This document shows, piece after piece, positions 1-6,142 of a DNA stretch of 6,142 nucleotides. Where the stretch lies: contig JAQVUQ010000173.1 in NCBI GenBank assembly GCA_028699365.1, positions 1-6,142 of the forward strand, given 5' to 3'. Every line of letters begins with the position of its first letter. Position 1 is the stretch's first letter. Both the position numbers and the translations under genes were made by a program. Source of the stretch: a bacterium (GTDB taxonomy: Bacteria; UBP13; UBA5359). Under the pieces are notes generated by a model, which was not told the origin of the DNA, searched no databases, and saw only the letters and a list, made by a program, of their open reading frames with translations.

Positions 1-12
1 TTACCCTTTGCT

Positions 13-1281
13 TTAATCCCGGTTTTTTGCCGGGCGACGTAGTCTGAACAGCATAAGGGCAACTATCGCCAGCAAGAAAATGCCTGTTGCGGGCAGACCA
101 TCCGCCTTGCGTCTTTGTAACGGAGATGCGGCAAGGTCCCGTGCTTTTATCGGGCCGAGATGTGCCGTCGATATGGTGGCGTCCGAAAACCTGGAGCGGA
201 ACTGCTGGATATCGTAGACGGGAGCGTTTGTTCCCGGCTTGCCGAAGAACAATCTGTAATGTCTGTCGGCTTCTGCCCTGAATACCAGGCTGACCTGCGG
301 GCCGTAGACTTTGACGCTCTTTATATGCAGCGGCTTATCCTTATCGTTGCGTATTACAAGCATCAAATGGCGGTAAGTGGTGCCGGCCGGCAGTTGCAGC
401 CGCGTTTTCTGCTGGATTACGCCGCCCAGGCTGCTTCTGAAGATAACAGCCCCCGAGAACCGGCGCCAGCGTCTGGTATCGTGGCTTCCCATTACCATAA
501 TCTCCCGAACAAAGGAGGGATCGGTTATATGCAGCGATAGTCTGGACAGAGGAATATTGTCATAACCCAGATCCAGCTTTACTTTGGTCAGGTGATGCTC
601 CGGGACCTCAACCGTCCTGAAATGCTTTATCGGAATATCCGATACGACCATATCCGCATAGATGGCTCTGTTGACGATGATGCTGTCTATACCCAGAGGT
701 TTGTCCTTGCCGTTCTCGATCCGGATCCTCAGATAACGGCAGTTGCTGGGAGAATATGCTACAGTTTTCCAGGCAAGACTGCCTTTCCCCGGCAGAGAGA
801 ATACAAAGCTATCCTTTTTCAGAATCTTCCAAGTCAGAGCATCATTGCTTCCTTCAACCGTTACTGGTCTGGAGAAGCCGGTACTGCCTGTATTCAGCGT
901 TATGGAATCATGGGGCAGCTTATCCCGGCCTGTGTCTACGGTGAAGATCGTTCCGTCTCCGGGATGATTGGAGATGCTCATCAGTCTGGCTGCAAGTACG
1001 GCCGGCTGCACTCCGCTCTTACAGGGATGCAACAGAGCATAGGGGACTTCCCGCCCGGAACGCGTTGCCAGGCGGAGGTCGCCGAGTCCGGGCGCGGACC
1101 GGCCTAGAACAGGGGGCGACAGAATCAGCCGGCGGAAGCCTCCGGTCTTCTTCCCGCCGGGAGTTACATCCGCATAGCGGCTCCAGCCTTTATGTCCGTA
1201 ACCTGCTTCGGCAGGCAGTGCTGCAACGAGAGCTCCGATGATTGCCGTAATGATAATGCGTCTTTTGCCGATAAAATTCAT
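13..1281 (-). CDS. DUF3999-like secreted protein with two discoidin-like repeats and a C-terminal membrane anchor
   Basis: This is a 422-residue protein of unknown function. Residues 1-26 look like a signal peptide: K6-R7-R8, a hydrophobic core at 9-22, and an A-E-A cleavage site before G27. The mature N-terminus carries a segment typical of DUF3999 (DLRLATRSGREVPYAL, 68-83), and the C-terminal part has the family-like HYRLFFGKPGTNAPVYDIQ (341-359). Between them lie two similar beta-sandwich-like units, at about 144-204 and 265-326. Each begins G-S-N/H-D and ends in N-x-K-D-K-P-L followed by a beta strand, as in F5/8-type carbohydrate-binding folds. The C-terminus has LPATG (396-400), a hydrophobic stretch (401-412) and a basic tail (RLRR), so the bulk of the protein should lie outside the membrane. 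The ATG at 1279-1281 is preceded by GGGTGA four bases upstream. The gene follows sbcC by 82 bases on the same strand. The family assignment is from remembered motifs, and the ligand and role are unknown. Confidence 0.75.
   Translation of the reverse strand: MNFIGKRRIIITAIIGALVAALPAEAGYGHKGWSRYADVTPGGKKTGGFRRLILSPPVLGRSAPGLGDLRLATRSGREVPYALLHPCKSGVQPAVLAARLMSISNHPGDGTIFTVDTGRDKLPHDSITLNTGSTGFSRPVTVEGSNDALTWKILKKDSFVFSLPGKGSLAWKTVAYSPSNCRYLRIRIENGKDKPLGIDSIIVNRAIYADMVVSDIPIKHFRTVEVPEHHLTKVKLDLGYDNIPLSRLSLHITDPSFVREIMVMGSHDTRRWRRFSGAVIFRSSLGGVIQQKTRLQLPAGTTYRHLMLVIRNDKDKPLHIKSVKVYGPQVSLVFRAEADRHYRLFFGKPGTNAPVYDIQQFRSRFSDATISTAHLGPIKARDLAASPLQRRKADGLPATGIFLLAIVALMLFRLRRPAKNRD
82..96 (-). other. 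LPXTG-like motif in the C-terminal anchor of the DUF3999-like protein
   Basis: The codons for residues 396-400 read Leu-Pro-Ala-Thr-Gly. They are followed by 12 mostly hydrophobic residues and an Arg-rich tail that ends the protein. This is the order of parts in a sortase cell-wall sorting signal. The hydrophobic stretch is short, and DUF3999 proteins commonly end in an ordinary transmembrane helix, so the motif may be coincidence. No sortase gene lies in the window. Confidence 0.35.
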
Positions 1282-1285
1282 AACT

Positions 1286-1291
1286 TCACCC
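1286..1291 (-). promoter_or_regulatory. Ribosome binding site of the DUF3999-like gene
   Basis: On the minus strand GGGTGA lies four bases before the ATG at 1281. It is a moderate Shine-Dalgarno match. It supports this start, which also places the signal peptide exactly at the N-terminus. Confidence 0.5.
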
Positions 1292-1321
1292 AGGTATATA
1301 TTCTTCAGCGTACAGCTATAA

Positions 1322-1363
1322 CCCTGCCTTCCGCTATTTAGCTACGGTGCGGCAGGCCCTGCC
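1322..1363 (-). other. Hairpin-forming sequence between sbcC and the DUF3999-like gene
   Basis: The gap directly after the sbcC stop contains CCTGCC (1323-1328), GGCAGG (1351-1356) and CCTGCC again (1358-1363). The central block can pair with the first one. That forms a 6-base stem, extended by an inner CCG/CGG pairing around an AT-rich loop. It can instead pair with the adjacent third block, though with too small a loop to be a good hairpin. No T-tract follows on the minus strand, so it is not a standard intrinsic terminator. It could be a processing or partial-termination structure that separates sbcC from the downstream gene. Confidence 0.35.
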
Positions 1364-4207
1364 TCAATTATTGTAAAGTCTGACCGTGCTGCCGTCGCCG
1401 TCACTGGACGGGGCGGTTACCTCCAGATAGCGAGGCAGGCGCTGATGCAGCTCCGGAACATGGCTGATTATTCCCACCATCCGGCTGCTGTCATGCAGCT
1501 TCTCCAGAGATGCTACGACCGCTTCCAGCTTCTCCTGATCCAGCGTTCCGAAACCCTCATCCAGGAAGAAGAAGCCCAGGGGATAGCGCCCCTTGATCTG
1601 TATCTGGGATGACAGGGCCAGGGCCAGTGCCAGGGAGGTCATGAAGGTTTCTCCGCCGGACAGGGAACACACCGGACGTCGCTGCCCGCCGTTGTAATCG
1701 TCTCTGACGATAAATTCACAATCCGGCCCTAATTCCAGGGCATAACGCTGCCCGGTGAGGCTGCCCAGCCGGGAGGAAGCCTCGACCACCATGTCTCTCA
1801 GATGATGTTCGGCCAGATAGTCTATAAAGCGCCTGCCCTTGAGCAGGCTTTCCAGACGCCTCCCCAGGACCAATCGTCCCTCCGTTCTGTCTTTGAACGC
1901 CTCCAGTTCCTGCCAGCGGAGGTGGCTCTTCTGCATAGCTTCAAATTCGGCGGCGGCCACGGCAGCCTGTTCTCTGAGGATATCCGCGGCGCCGGCCGTG
2001 TCGTCGGCATGACTCTTCATGATTTCGTATCTTCCACCGTCAAACCCGGCCTGCTCCAACTCAGCCTGTTGCGCAGATAACCTGCGTCGCAATTCGGCCA
2101 TTGTTCCACTCAGAACACTCTGCCGGTTGCGGCATTCTTCCAGTGCTTTTCGGGCGTCGTCCTCTCTGGTGACGGCAATCTCTGAGGCACGTTGGAGTTC
2201 TTCCAGTTCACAATTGATGCCGTGACGTAATTTGATGGGATCGTCCTCGCCGCAGATGGCTCTGACTTTGCCGTCCAGCGCGCGCTCTCTATCGTGAAGC
2301 AGCCGCAGTTCGGTTTCCACTGAGCCGATGGCAGCCGTATGCCCGGCTGTTTCAAGTTGCAGCTTTTCGACCACAACGGCAGTTTCGCCTGCCCGGCGCT
2401 CTGTTTCCCGCCGTTGCAGCTCGATCTTCTCCAGCTCTGCGGCTGTGGAAGCCTGCTCCTTTAATCGCTTCTCAATTTCGTCGGGATCCAGGCCGCCCGT
2501 GACGGCGGCAATGTCATGCCCCAGCCCCGATATCTCCGTCCGGACAGCGTTTGCCCGTTCTTTCAGTTCGTCCAATGCAGCCCTGCCGGTAGTGTATACG
2601 GCCAGTCGTTTTTGGACAGTGCCCGCTCCCAACCGCAGTTCCGACAGCGTCTTCTCTATCTGTTCAAGACGTCGGCGGGCTTCACGCGTCTTTTGAGTCG
2701 CGTCTCCGTCACAGGGGGCAGGATGATCTCCGGAACCGCAGACCGGACAAGGCTCTCCCTCTACCAGGGATGCTGCCAGCACGGCAGCGCCGGCCTTCAT
2801 TTCTGCCTGTTCTCTATCGGAGCGGGCTTCGGCCAGAGCTGCTTCACCTCGCTGCAGCAGGTTCTCCAGCATCTCCCAAAGGTTGCTCAGGTCAGCGGCA
2901 GGCTGTTCGCTTTTGAACCATGCGGCGATGGCTTTCAGTATCTCCAGGCGCTCCCTGTCGAGGGCGGTATGCTTCTCCGACAGCTCACGATTGAGGGAGG
3001 AGAGGTCGTGCTCTCTGGTCCGCAGCCTGGTCAGCAGGGGTGCGGCCTTATCCAGCATAGCCCTGAGAGCAGGATCAGTCCTGAGGGTATCGTACCGCAG
3101 CGCCAGTTCTCGAAGCTCTCCGGTAAGACGCTCACGTCCCTCATTGGCGGAGCGCAACTGCGCTGCTGCTTGCGCAGAGCGGAGATGCAGGTCGGACAGC
3201 TTGTTATCCGCAAGACCGATATCGTTTCTGACCCTTCTACACTCTTCCGCCAGGCCTTCGGCCTCGGCCAGCCTCTGCAGGTGCATACTCAGTGTCGTGC
3301 TTTGTTCGGTGCAGCGGATTTTCGTTTCCCGGGCATCGCTTATTGCCTGCTCCAGGGCTTTTTTTGCCGGCTCGGCGGCTCCAGCCACCTCGATCATTTC
3401 CTGTTCAAGGCTTCGCAGCCGGAGTTCATTCCCGGTTGCCTCGGTAAAGACCGTGCGCAGATGTTCCTGGCGGAGCAGTTCCGTCTGCAGCGTTTCCAAT
3501 TCCTTGAGTTTGTCTTCCAGAAGCGATGCAGCCGTGGCTGCTTCCCGGCGAGCGGAGTTCAGGGATTCTTTAGAGCACTCTCCCAGGCCGCGTTTCTCGG
3601 CCGCTATATTTTCCAGCAATCCTCTGCAGCGATTGACATCTTCTCTGACTCTGGCCGACAGCGCTTCCCCGTACAACTCCAGGCCAAAGATATTCTCCAG
3701 CATGGCCCGTCGATCGCGTCCTTCCAGCTTGAGGAATTCATCGAACTTGCCCTGAGGCAGCACCACCGCCCGATTGAAATCTTTCTGCGTCATGTCCAGC
3801 AACTCTGTCAGGGCGCTTTTGCTGTCGTTGGAGCCGTCAGCCAGAACTTCCAGCGCCTCGCCGGCTTCATCCACCTTCAGCAGCCTGGCGTTACGACAGT
3901 TGGCACCGCCTTTATCGCCGGTGCGGACATATTGCCGCTCCGATCTGTAAAGAGTATCGCCCAACCGGAAGGTAAAGCGGACCTCGGCTTTCTTTTCCTG
4001 CTGATTGATTATGCCCTGATTTCCGGACTGAGATCTGTCGACGGTGCCGTAAAGCGCCAGGGTCACGGCATCAAGGATAGTGGATTTACCGGCTCCCGTC
4101 GGCCCGAAGATGCCGAACAGCCCCAGGCGACCCAGCTCTTCGAAATCCACCGTTTGTGATTCCCGGTAGCTTTGCAGGCCGGAGAACTCCAGCCGGACAG
4201 GCCTCAC
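1364..4207 (-). CDS. sbcC: Exonuclease subunit SbcC (Rad50/SMC-type ATPase)
   Basis: SbcC is the ATPase subunit of the SbcCD complex, the bacterial counterpart of Mre11-Rad50. It uses ATP to control the SbcD nuclease, which opens DNA hairpins, cleaves palindromes and processes blocked ends. The 947 residues are close to the usual family length of about 1000. The N-terminal ATPase half has a Walker A motif, GPTGAGKST (35-43), and a Q-loop, LPQGKF (Q152). Long Glu/Arg/Leu-rich coiled coils run from about 170 to 800, interrupted by the zinc hook CPVC (C487, C490), which dimerises the arms. The C-terminal half has the signature LSGGE (849-853), Walker B with catalytic D883-E884, a D-loop ending at D890, and the switch histidine H916. 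All key residues are present. The start is GTG (4205-4207), overlapping the sbcD stop as GTGA, with GGAGG seven bases upstream inside sbcD. This favours translational coupling. Confidence 0.97.
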   Translation of the reverse strand: MRPVRLEFSGLQSYRESQTVDFEELGRLGLFGIFGPTGAGKSTILDAVTLALYGTVDRSQSGNQGIINQQEKKAEVRFTFRLGDTLYRSERQYVRTGDKGGANCRNARLLKVDEAGEALEVLADGSNDSKSALTELLDMTQKDFNRAVVLPQGKFDEFLKLEGRDRRAMLENIFGLELYGEALSARVREDVNRCRGLLENIAAEKRGLGECSKESLNSARREAATAASLLEDKLKELETLQTELLRQEHLRTVFTEATGNELRLRSLEQEMIEVAGAAEPAKKALEQAISDARETKIRCTEQSTTLSMHLQRLAEAEGLAEECRRVRNDIGLADNKLSDLHLRSAQAAAQLRSANEGRERLTGELRELALRYDTLRTDPALRAMLDKAAPLLTRLRTREHDLSSLNRELSEKHTALDRERLEILKAIAAWFKSEQPAADLSNLWEMLENLLQRGEAALAEARSDREQAEMKAGAAVLAASLVEGEPCPVCGSGDHPAPCDGDATQKTREARRRLEQIEKTLSELRLGAGTVQKRLAVYTTGRAALDELKERANAVRTEISGLGHDIAAVTGGLDPDEIEKRLKEQASTAAELEKIELQRRETERRAGETAVVVEKLQLETAGHTAAIGSVETELRLLHDRERALDGKVRAICGEDDPIKLRHGINCELEELQRASEIAVTREDDARKALEECRNRQSVLSGTMAELRRRLSAQQAELEQAGFDGGRYEIMKSHADDTAGAADILREQAAVAAAEFEAMQKSHLRWQELEAFKDRTEGRLVLGRRLESLLKGRRFIDYLAEHHLRDMVVEASSRLGSLTGQRYALELGPDCEFIVRDDYNGGQRRPVCSLSGGETFMTSLALALALSSQIQIKGRYPLGFFFLDEGFGTLDQEKLEAVVASLEKLHDSSRMVGIISHVPELHQRLPRYLEVTAPSSDGDGSTVRLYNN

Positions 4208-5433
4208 TCCGGCACCTCCGTGTCTATACTGTCGCTGCGATTCTCGAGCATCTCCATGAACATGTCGATCAGTTCATCCGGCGGCTCCACTCCCTCGGTG
4301 GAGGCGGCAAATAACCTGAACTGCTCCCGGATCGACAACTCTCTGCGATCTGCCACAGCATTTTCCCGATCAGCCTGAATCAGCCTCGGGCGCACGCTTA
4401 TAATACCGGAGTGCAGCCGGCGCAGATCCGCCAGGTATTCCGATGACAGCGGCTGGGAGGTTGTTATCTCCAGATCAACCCAGCAGCCGGCGTTGTCGGG
4501 CTCGGCGCACCAGGCCATGGCCGTATCCGGGTTATCCGCCTGCCAGCGCTTCAGCGGTTTGCCTGAGTGCAGGCCTATCCTGCTTATCCCGGGTTGGCGT
4601 CCGGGAGCGGCGTCTACCAGGATGACTTCTTTCTGCTGACCGGCTTCCGAAAAGCTGTAGGCCAGGGGGGAACCGGAGTAAAACCCCGTCAGTCCGCCTG
4701 CCAGGCGCTGCGGCCGGTGCAGGTGTCCGAGGGCGATGTAATCCGCCTCCGGCAGGGCGTCCGCGTTGACGGCGTGAGCCCCGCCCAGTTGTATGGGACG
4801 TTCCGAATCGCTTTCCAGTCCTCCGGCCAGGAAGAAGTGTCCCAGGATAATATTGACCGTATCTTGCCCGAAATTATCCGCTGCCGCCCGCAGAGCCGTA
4901 CCTATCTTTCCGGAGTAGGCAGCCTGCAGGTCGGCATCGTCGAGCGAGGTGCTGAGCAACAGGTTGAGACGCGATTCCGAGGGATAGGCCATGGCTGCTA
5001 TCACTGCCGTCTCTCCGCATCGCGGCAAGTGGAGCCTGAACCATCCCGGCCCCGAGTCCAGGCGCTGCGGGCCGGAGGCCGAGGCGCCCGAAACGGGCAG
5101 TGTTTCGGCAGGATAGCCTATGAGAGAGATGCCGTAGCGCTCCGTCAGGGGAGCTACGGCGCACAGCCGGTCCGGGCTGTCATGATTGCCGGCGGCGGCG
5201 GCTACGGCCGCTCCGGCAGCGGACAGGCGTTCCAGGGCATCGCAGAACAGCCGCTCAGCCTCGGCCGGCGGGTTGTAGGTATCGAAAATATCCCCGGCTA
5301 TCAGCAGCAGATCTATCTTCTCTGCGGAGACGATGCCGCAGAGTTCGTCTATAAAGGCTGATTGCTCTTCCAGGCGCGAATGCCCTTCCAGAGTACGGCC
5401 CAGATGCCAGTCGGATGTATGGAGTATTTTCAT
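4204..5433 (-). CDS. sbcD: Exonuclease subunit SbcD (Mre11-type metallophosphoesterase)
   Basis: SbcD is the nuclease subunit of SbcCD. It is a Mn-dependent metallophosphoesterase with double-strand exonuclease and single-strand endonuclease activity, directed by SbcC. The 409 residues match the family length of about 400. All expected phosphoesterase motifs are visible in order: D8-x-H10 in TSDWHLG, GDIFD (47-51, metal ligand D48), GNHD (82-85, N83 and H84), H199 in LGHFF, and GHLH (236-239, H237 and H239). The region after about residue 270 is the C-terminal capping and SbcC-binding part, which is more variable. The ATG at 5431-5433 puts the first metal motif at residue 8, as is usual, and GGAAAG lies six bases upstream. 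The gene is first in the leftward unit, and its TGA stop overlaps the sbcC GTG. No truncation or missing catalytic residue is seen. Confidence 0.97.
   Translation of the reverse strand: MKILHTSDWHLGRTLEGHSRLEEQSAFIDELCGIVSAEKIDLLLIAGDIFDTYNPPAEAERLFCDALERLSAAGAAVAAAAGNHDSPDRLCAVAPLTERYGISLIGYPAETLPVSGASASGPQRLDSGPGWFRLHLPRCGETAVIAAMAYPSESRLNLLLSTSLDDADLQAAYSGKIGTALRAAADNFGQDTVNIILGHFFLAGGLESDSERPIQLGGAHAVNADALPEADYIALGHLHRPQRLAGGLTGFYSGSPLAYSFSEAGQQKEVILVDAAPGRQPGISRIGLHSGKPLKRWQADNPDTAMAWCAEPDNAGCWVDLEITTSQPLSSEYLADLRRLHSGIISVRPRLIQADRENAVADRRELSIREQFRLFAASTEGVEPPDELIDMFMEMLENRSDSIDTEVPE
4215..4219 (-). promoter_or_regulatory. Ribosome binding site of sbcC, inside the end of sbcD
   Basis: GGAGG on the minus strand lies seven bases before the GTG start of sbcC. 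It is a strong Shine-Dalgarno site at ideal spacing. It decides in favour of the non-ATG start that overlaps the sbcD stop by four bases. Confidence 0.8.
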
Positions 5434-5439
5434 GCGTGT

Positions 5440-5445
5440 CTTTCC
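5440..5445 (-). promoter_or_regulatory. Ribosome binding site of sbcD
   Basis: GGAAAG on the minus strand lies six bases before the sbcD ATG. It is a weak to moderate Shine-Dalgarno match, weaker than the GGAGG in front of sbcC. Confidence 0.45.
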
Positions 5446-5450
5446 AGGAA

Positions 5451-5528
5451 CCCTTTGCAGATCAGTCGGCGCTTGAGAGCCGCTATAGTATATAAGTTCG
5501 TGACCGGGCGGTTTTGTCCTGCAAAGGG
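5451..5528. repeat. Perfect 10-base inverted repeat flanking the sbcD promoter region
   Basis: CCCTTTGCAG at 5451-5460 and its exact reverse complement CTGCAAAGGG at 5519-5528 are 58 bases apart (68 bases centre to centre). They enclose the candidate -10 of sbcD. One arm lies in the expected sbcD leader, and the other lies just upstream of where a -35 would fall. They could be paired operator half-sites for a looping regulator, the base of a long stem, or chance. Confidence 0.5.
5487..5492 (-). promoter_or_regulatory. Candidate -10 element of the sbcDC promoter
   Basis: TATACT on the minus strand, within a TATATACTATAG stretch, is a 5-of-6 match to the sigma-70-type -10 TATAAT. It lies about 54 bases before the sbcD start. 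The hexamer at 17-base spacing upstream (AAAACC) is a poor -35, so the promoter may be weak or activator-dependent. No clear LexA box was seen nearby. Confidence 0.4.
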
Positions 5529-5571
5529 ATAGACGGGAAGTCGGCTGTTTTTAACGTTATTCGTGTTGCTA

Positions 5572-5599
5572 TTGATTTATTGCTGGAAATGGTTATCAT
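5572..5599 (+). promoter_or_regulatory. Candidate promoter of the solute-binding lipoprotein gene
   Basis: TTGATT (5572-5577) and TATCAT (5594-5599) are separated by 16 bases. This resembles a housekeeping promoter with a start site near 5606 and a leader of about 40 bases. A second pair, TTGCTG (5580-5585) and AATTAT (5603-5608) at 17-base spacing, overlaps it and is an alternative. Confidence 0.4.
5584..5598 (+). promoter_or_regulatory. Fur-box-like inverted repeat over the lipoprotein promoter
   Basis: TGGAAATGGTTATCA matches the 7-1-7 Fur-family consensus TGATAATnATTATCA at 11 of 14 defined positions. It lies between the candidate -35 and -10 and covers most of the -10, where a repressor would block transcription. 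An AT-rich region gives such partial matches by chance, so this is only a candidate. Confidence 0.25.
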
Positions 5600-5630
5600 A
5601 TCAATTATGTGCTTTTAATTTTCACAACAA

Positions 5631-5638
5631 AGAGGAGG
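5631..5638 (+). promoter_or_regulatory. Ribosome binding site of the solute-binding lipoprotein gene
   Basis: AGAGGAGG is a near-perfect Shine-Dalgarno sequence eight bases before the ATG at 5647. It fixes the start and predicts strong translation, as expected for an abundant binding protein. Confidence 0.85.
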
Positions 5639-5646
5639 CTCAATTA

Positions 5647-6142
5647 ATGAAGAGAATTACAGCCTGGGTAGTCTGCCTGCTGATGTCCGCTCTGCTTTTC
5701 GGTTGCGGGCAGCAGGCAAGCAATAGCGGCAAGACGGAACTGAGATGGTCAGGATACGCCTTTCCCGCTTACGACAAGTTCAGATACGATGAATCGGCCG
5801 CTTTTGAGAAAATACACCCCGAGGTAAAGATAAAATACGAGCCGATCGGCGGCAATTACGCCGGCAAGATTATGACCCAACTGGCCGGGGGCACGGCACC
5901 TGACGTTTTCTTTGTCCCCCCCAGTATGTACTGCGACTTCATTAAAAGGGGAGTCCTGATGGACTTGACCCCTTATCTGGATAAGGACAAGGAGTTTGTC
6001 AGGCAGTATTATCCGGCTCTGGTTACCAATGTGAAGTATCAGGGGAAGATTTATGGTGTGGTATCCAACAACTCTTTCTCTGTAATGTACTATAACAAGG
6101 ATATCTTCGATAAGATGAAGATGCCCTATCCCACCAACGATA
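5647..6142 (+). CDS. ABC transporter extracellular solute-binding lipoprotein (family 1), 3'-truncated by the window
   Basis: The first 165 codons of a substrate-binding protein are present, and the frame is open at the window edge. The full protein would be expected to have roughly 400-450 residues. Residues 1-19 form a lipoprotein signal peptide (K2-R3, then a hydrophobic core) ending in the lipobox LFGC, with C20 as the lipidated cysteine and G21 at +2. The mature part shows family-1 hallmarks: FEKIHPEVKIKYE (53-65), LAGGTAPDVFF (79-89), a D-L-T-P-Y-L segment (106-111), GKIYGV (133-138) and YYNKDIF (148-154). Family-1 proteins capture sugars, oligosaccharides, polyols or related solutes outside the membrane and deliver them to two permeases, whose genes usually follow. 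The substrate cannot be told from this part. The gene diverges from sbcD and appears functionally unrelated to it. Confidence 0.9.
   Translation, partial: MKRITAWVVCLLMSALLFGCGQQASNSGKTELRWSGYAFPAYDKFRYDESAAFEKIHPEVKIKYEPIGGNYAGKIMTQLAGGTAPDVFFVPPSMYCDFIKRGVLMDLTPYLDKDKEFVRQYYPALVTNVKYQGKIYGVVSNNSFSVMYYNKDIFDKMKMPYPTND

Noticed and set aside
18-34. A CCCGG/CCGGG hairpin with a TTTTTTG loop at the 3' end of the DUF3999-like gene, considered as a terminator
   Set aside because: The stem has only five pairs, lies inside the coding region, and the T-run is in the loop. No T-tract follows the stem on either strand.
592-1107. A 171-codon plus-strand open frame opposite the DUF3999-like gene
   Set aside because: There is no ribosome binding site or recognisable motif. 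The minus-strand protein has a signal peptide, family motifs and an anchor.
1615-1640. A short repeated CCAGGG/GGCCAG tract
   Set aside because: It encodes the Ala-Leu repeats that normally follow the SbcC signature motif, so protein sequence explains it.
2883-3755. A 290-codon plus-strand open frame, rich in Ser and Arg, opposite sbcC
   Set aside because: Its Ser/Arg-rich composition is what the complement of the coiled-coil codons gives. No start context or motif supports a gene.
2516-4159. A 547-codon open frame on the plus strand, antisense to sbcC
   Set aside because: sbcC carries every Rad50-type motif in its own frame. The antisense translation has no recognisable motif and low-complexity Gln/Ser/Phe-rich sequence. 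Long antisense frames are common opposite GC-biased coding regions.
4567-5361. A 264-codon plus-strand open frame opposite sbcD
   Set aside because: It is a shadow of sbcD, whose full metallophosphoesterase motif set is intact on the other strand.
5552-5559. The palindrome TAACGTTA, considered as a LacI-family or catabolite-repression operator
   Set aside because: Only eight bases are symmetric, and the flanks fail the cre consensus at key G and C positions. It is too short to support a call.

Overview
The window holds one leftward gene block and the start of one rightward gene. Reading leftward from about 5433 are sbcD (nuclease subunit), sbcC (ATPase/coiled-coil subunit) and a gene for a secreted, membrane-anchored protein that I assign to the DUF3999 family. 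Reading rightward from 5647 is the first part of an ABC-transporter substrate-binding lipoprotein, cut by the window end. No tRNA, rRNA, CRISPR array, insertion sequence, phage gene or origin was recognised.

Organism: a bacterium of moderate GC content with strong GGAGG-type Shine-Dalgarno sites, sbcDC in the common D-then-C order, and a lipoprotein-type solute-binding protein. This would fit an anaerobic Bacillota such as a Negativicutes member. DUF3999 proteins are also widespread in Gram-negatives, so the phylum is not fixed by this window. No marker gene is present.

Layout: 1-12 is downstream flank. 13-1281 (minus) is the DUF3999-like protein. 1282-1363 is an 82-base gap with a hairpin built from three CCTGCC/GGCAGG blocks. 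1364-4207 (minus) is sbcC, starting at GTG. 4204-5433 (minus) is sbcD, overlapping sbcC by four bases. 5434-5646 is a divergent regulatory region with a candidate promoter in each direction, a perfect 10-base inverted repeat around the sbcD promoter, and a Fur-box-like sequence before the lipoprotein gene. 5647-6142 (plus) is the partial solute-binding protein.

How they work together: SbcD and SbcC form the bacterial Mre11-Rad50-type complex that cuts hairpins, palindromes and blocked DNA ends. Their coupled start fits fixed-ratio production. The DUF3999-like gene lies 82 bases downstream on the same strand and may be co-transcribed, but nothing in its sequence suggests DNA repair. The lipoprotein belongs to a separate uptake operon that presumably continues beyond the window. 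I see no clearly new system. The points most worth checking are an LPATG-like C-terminus on the DUF3999-like protein, its internal duplication, and the regulatory repeats in the divergent region.
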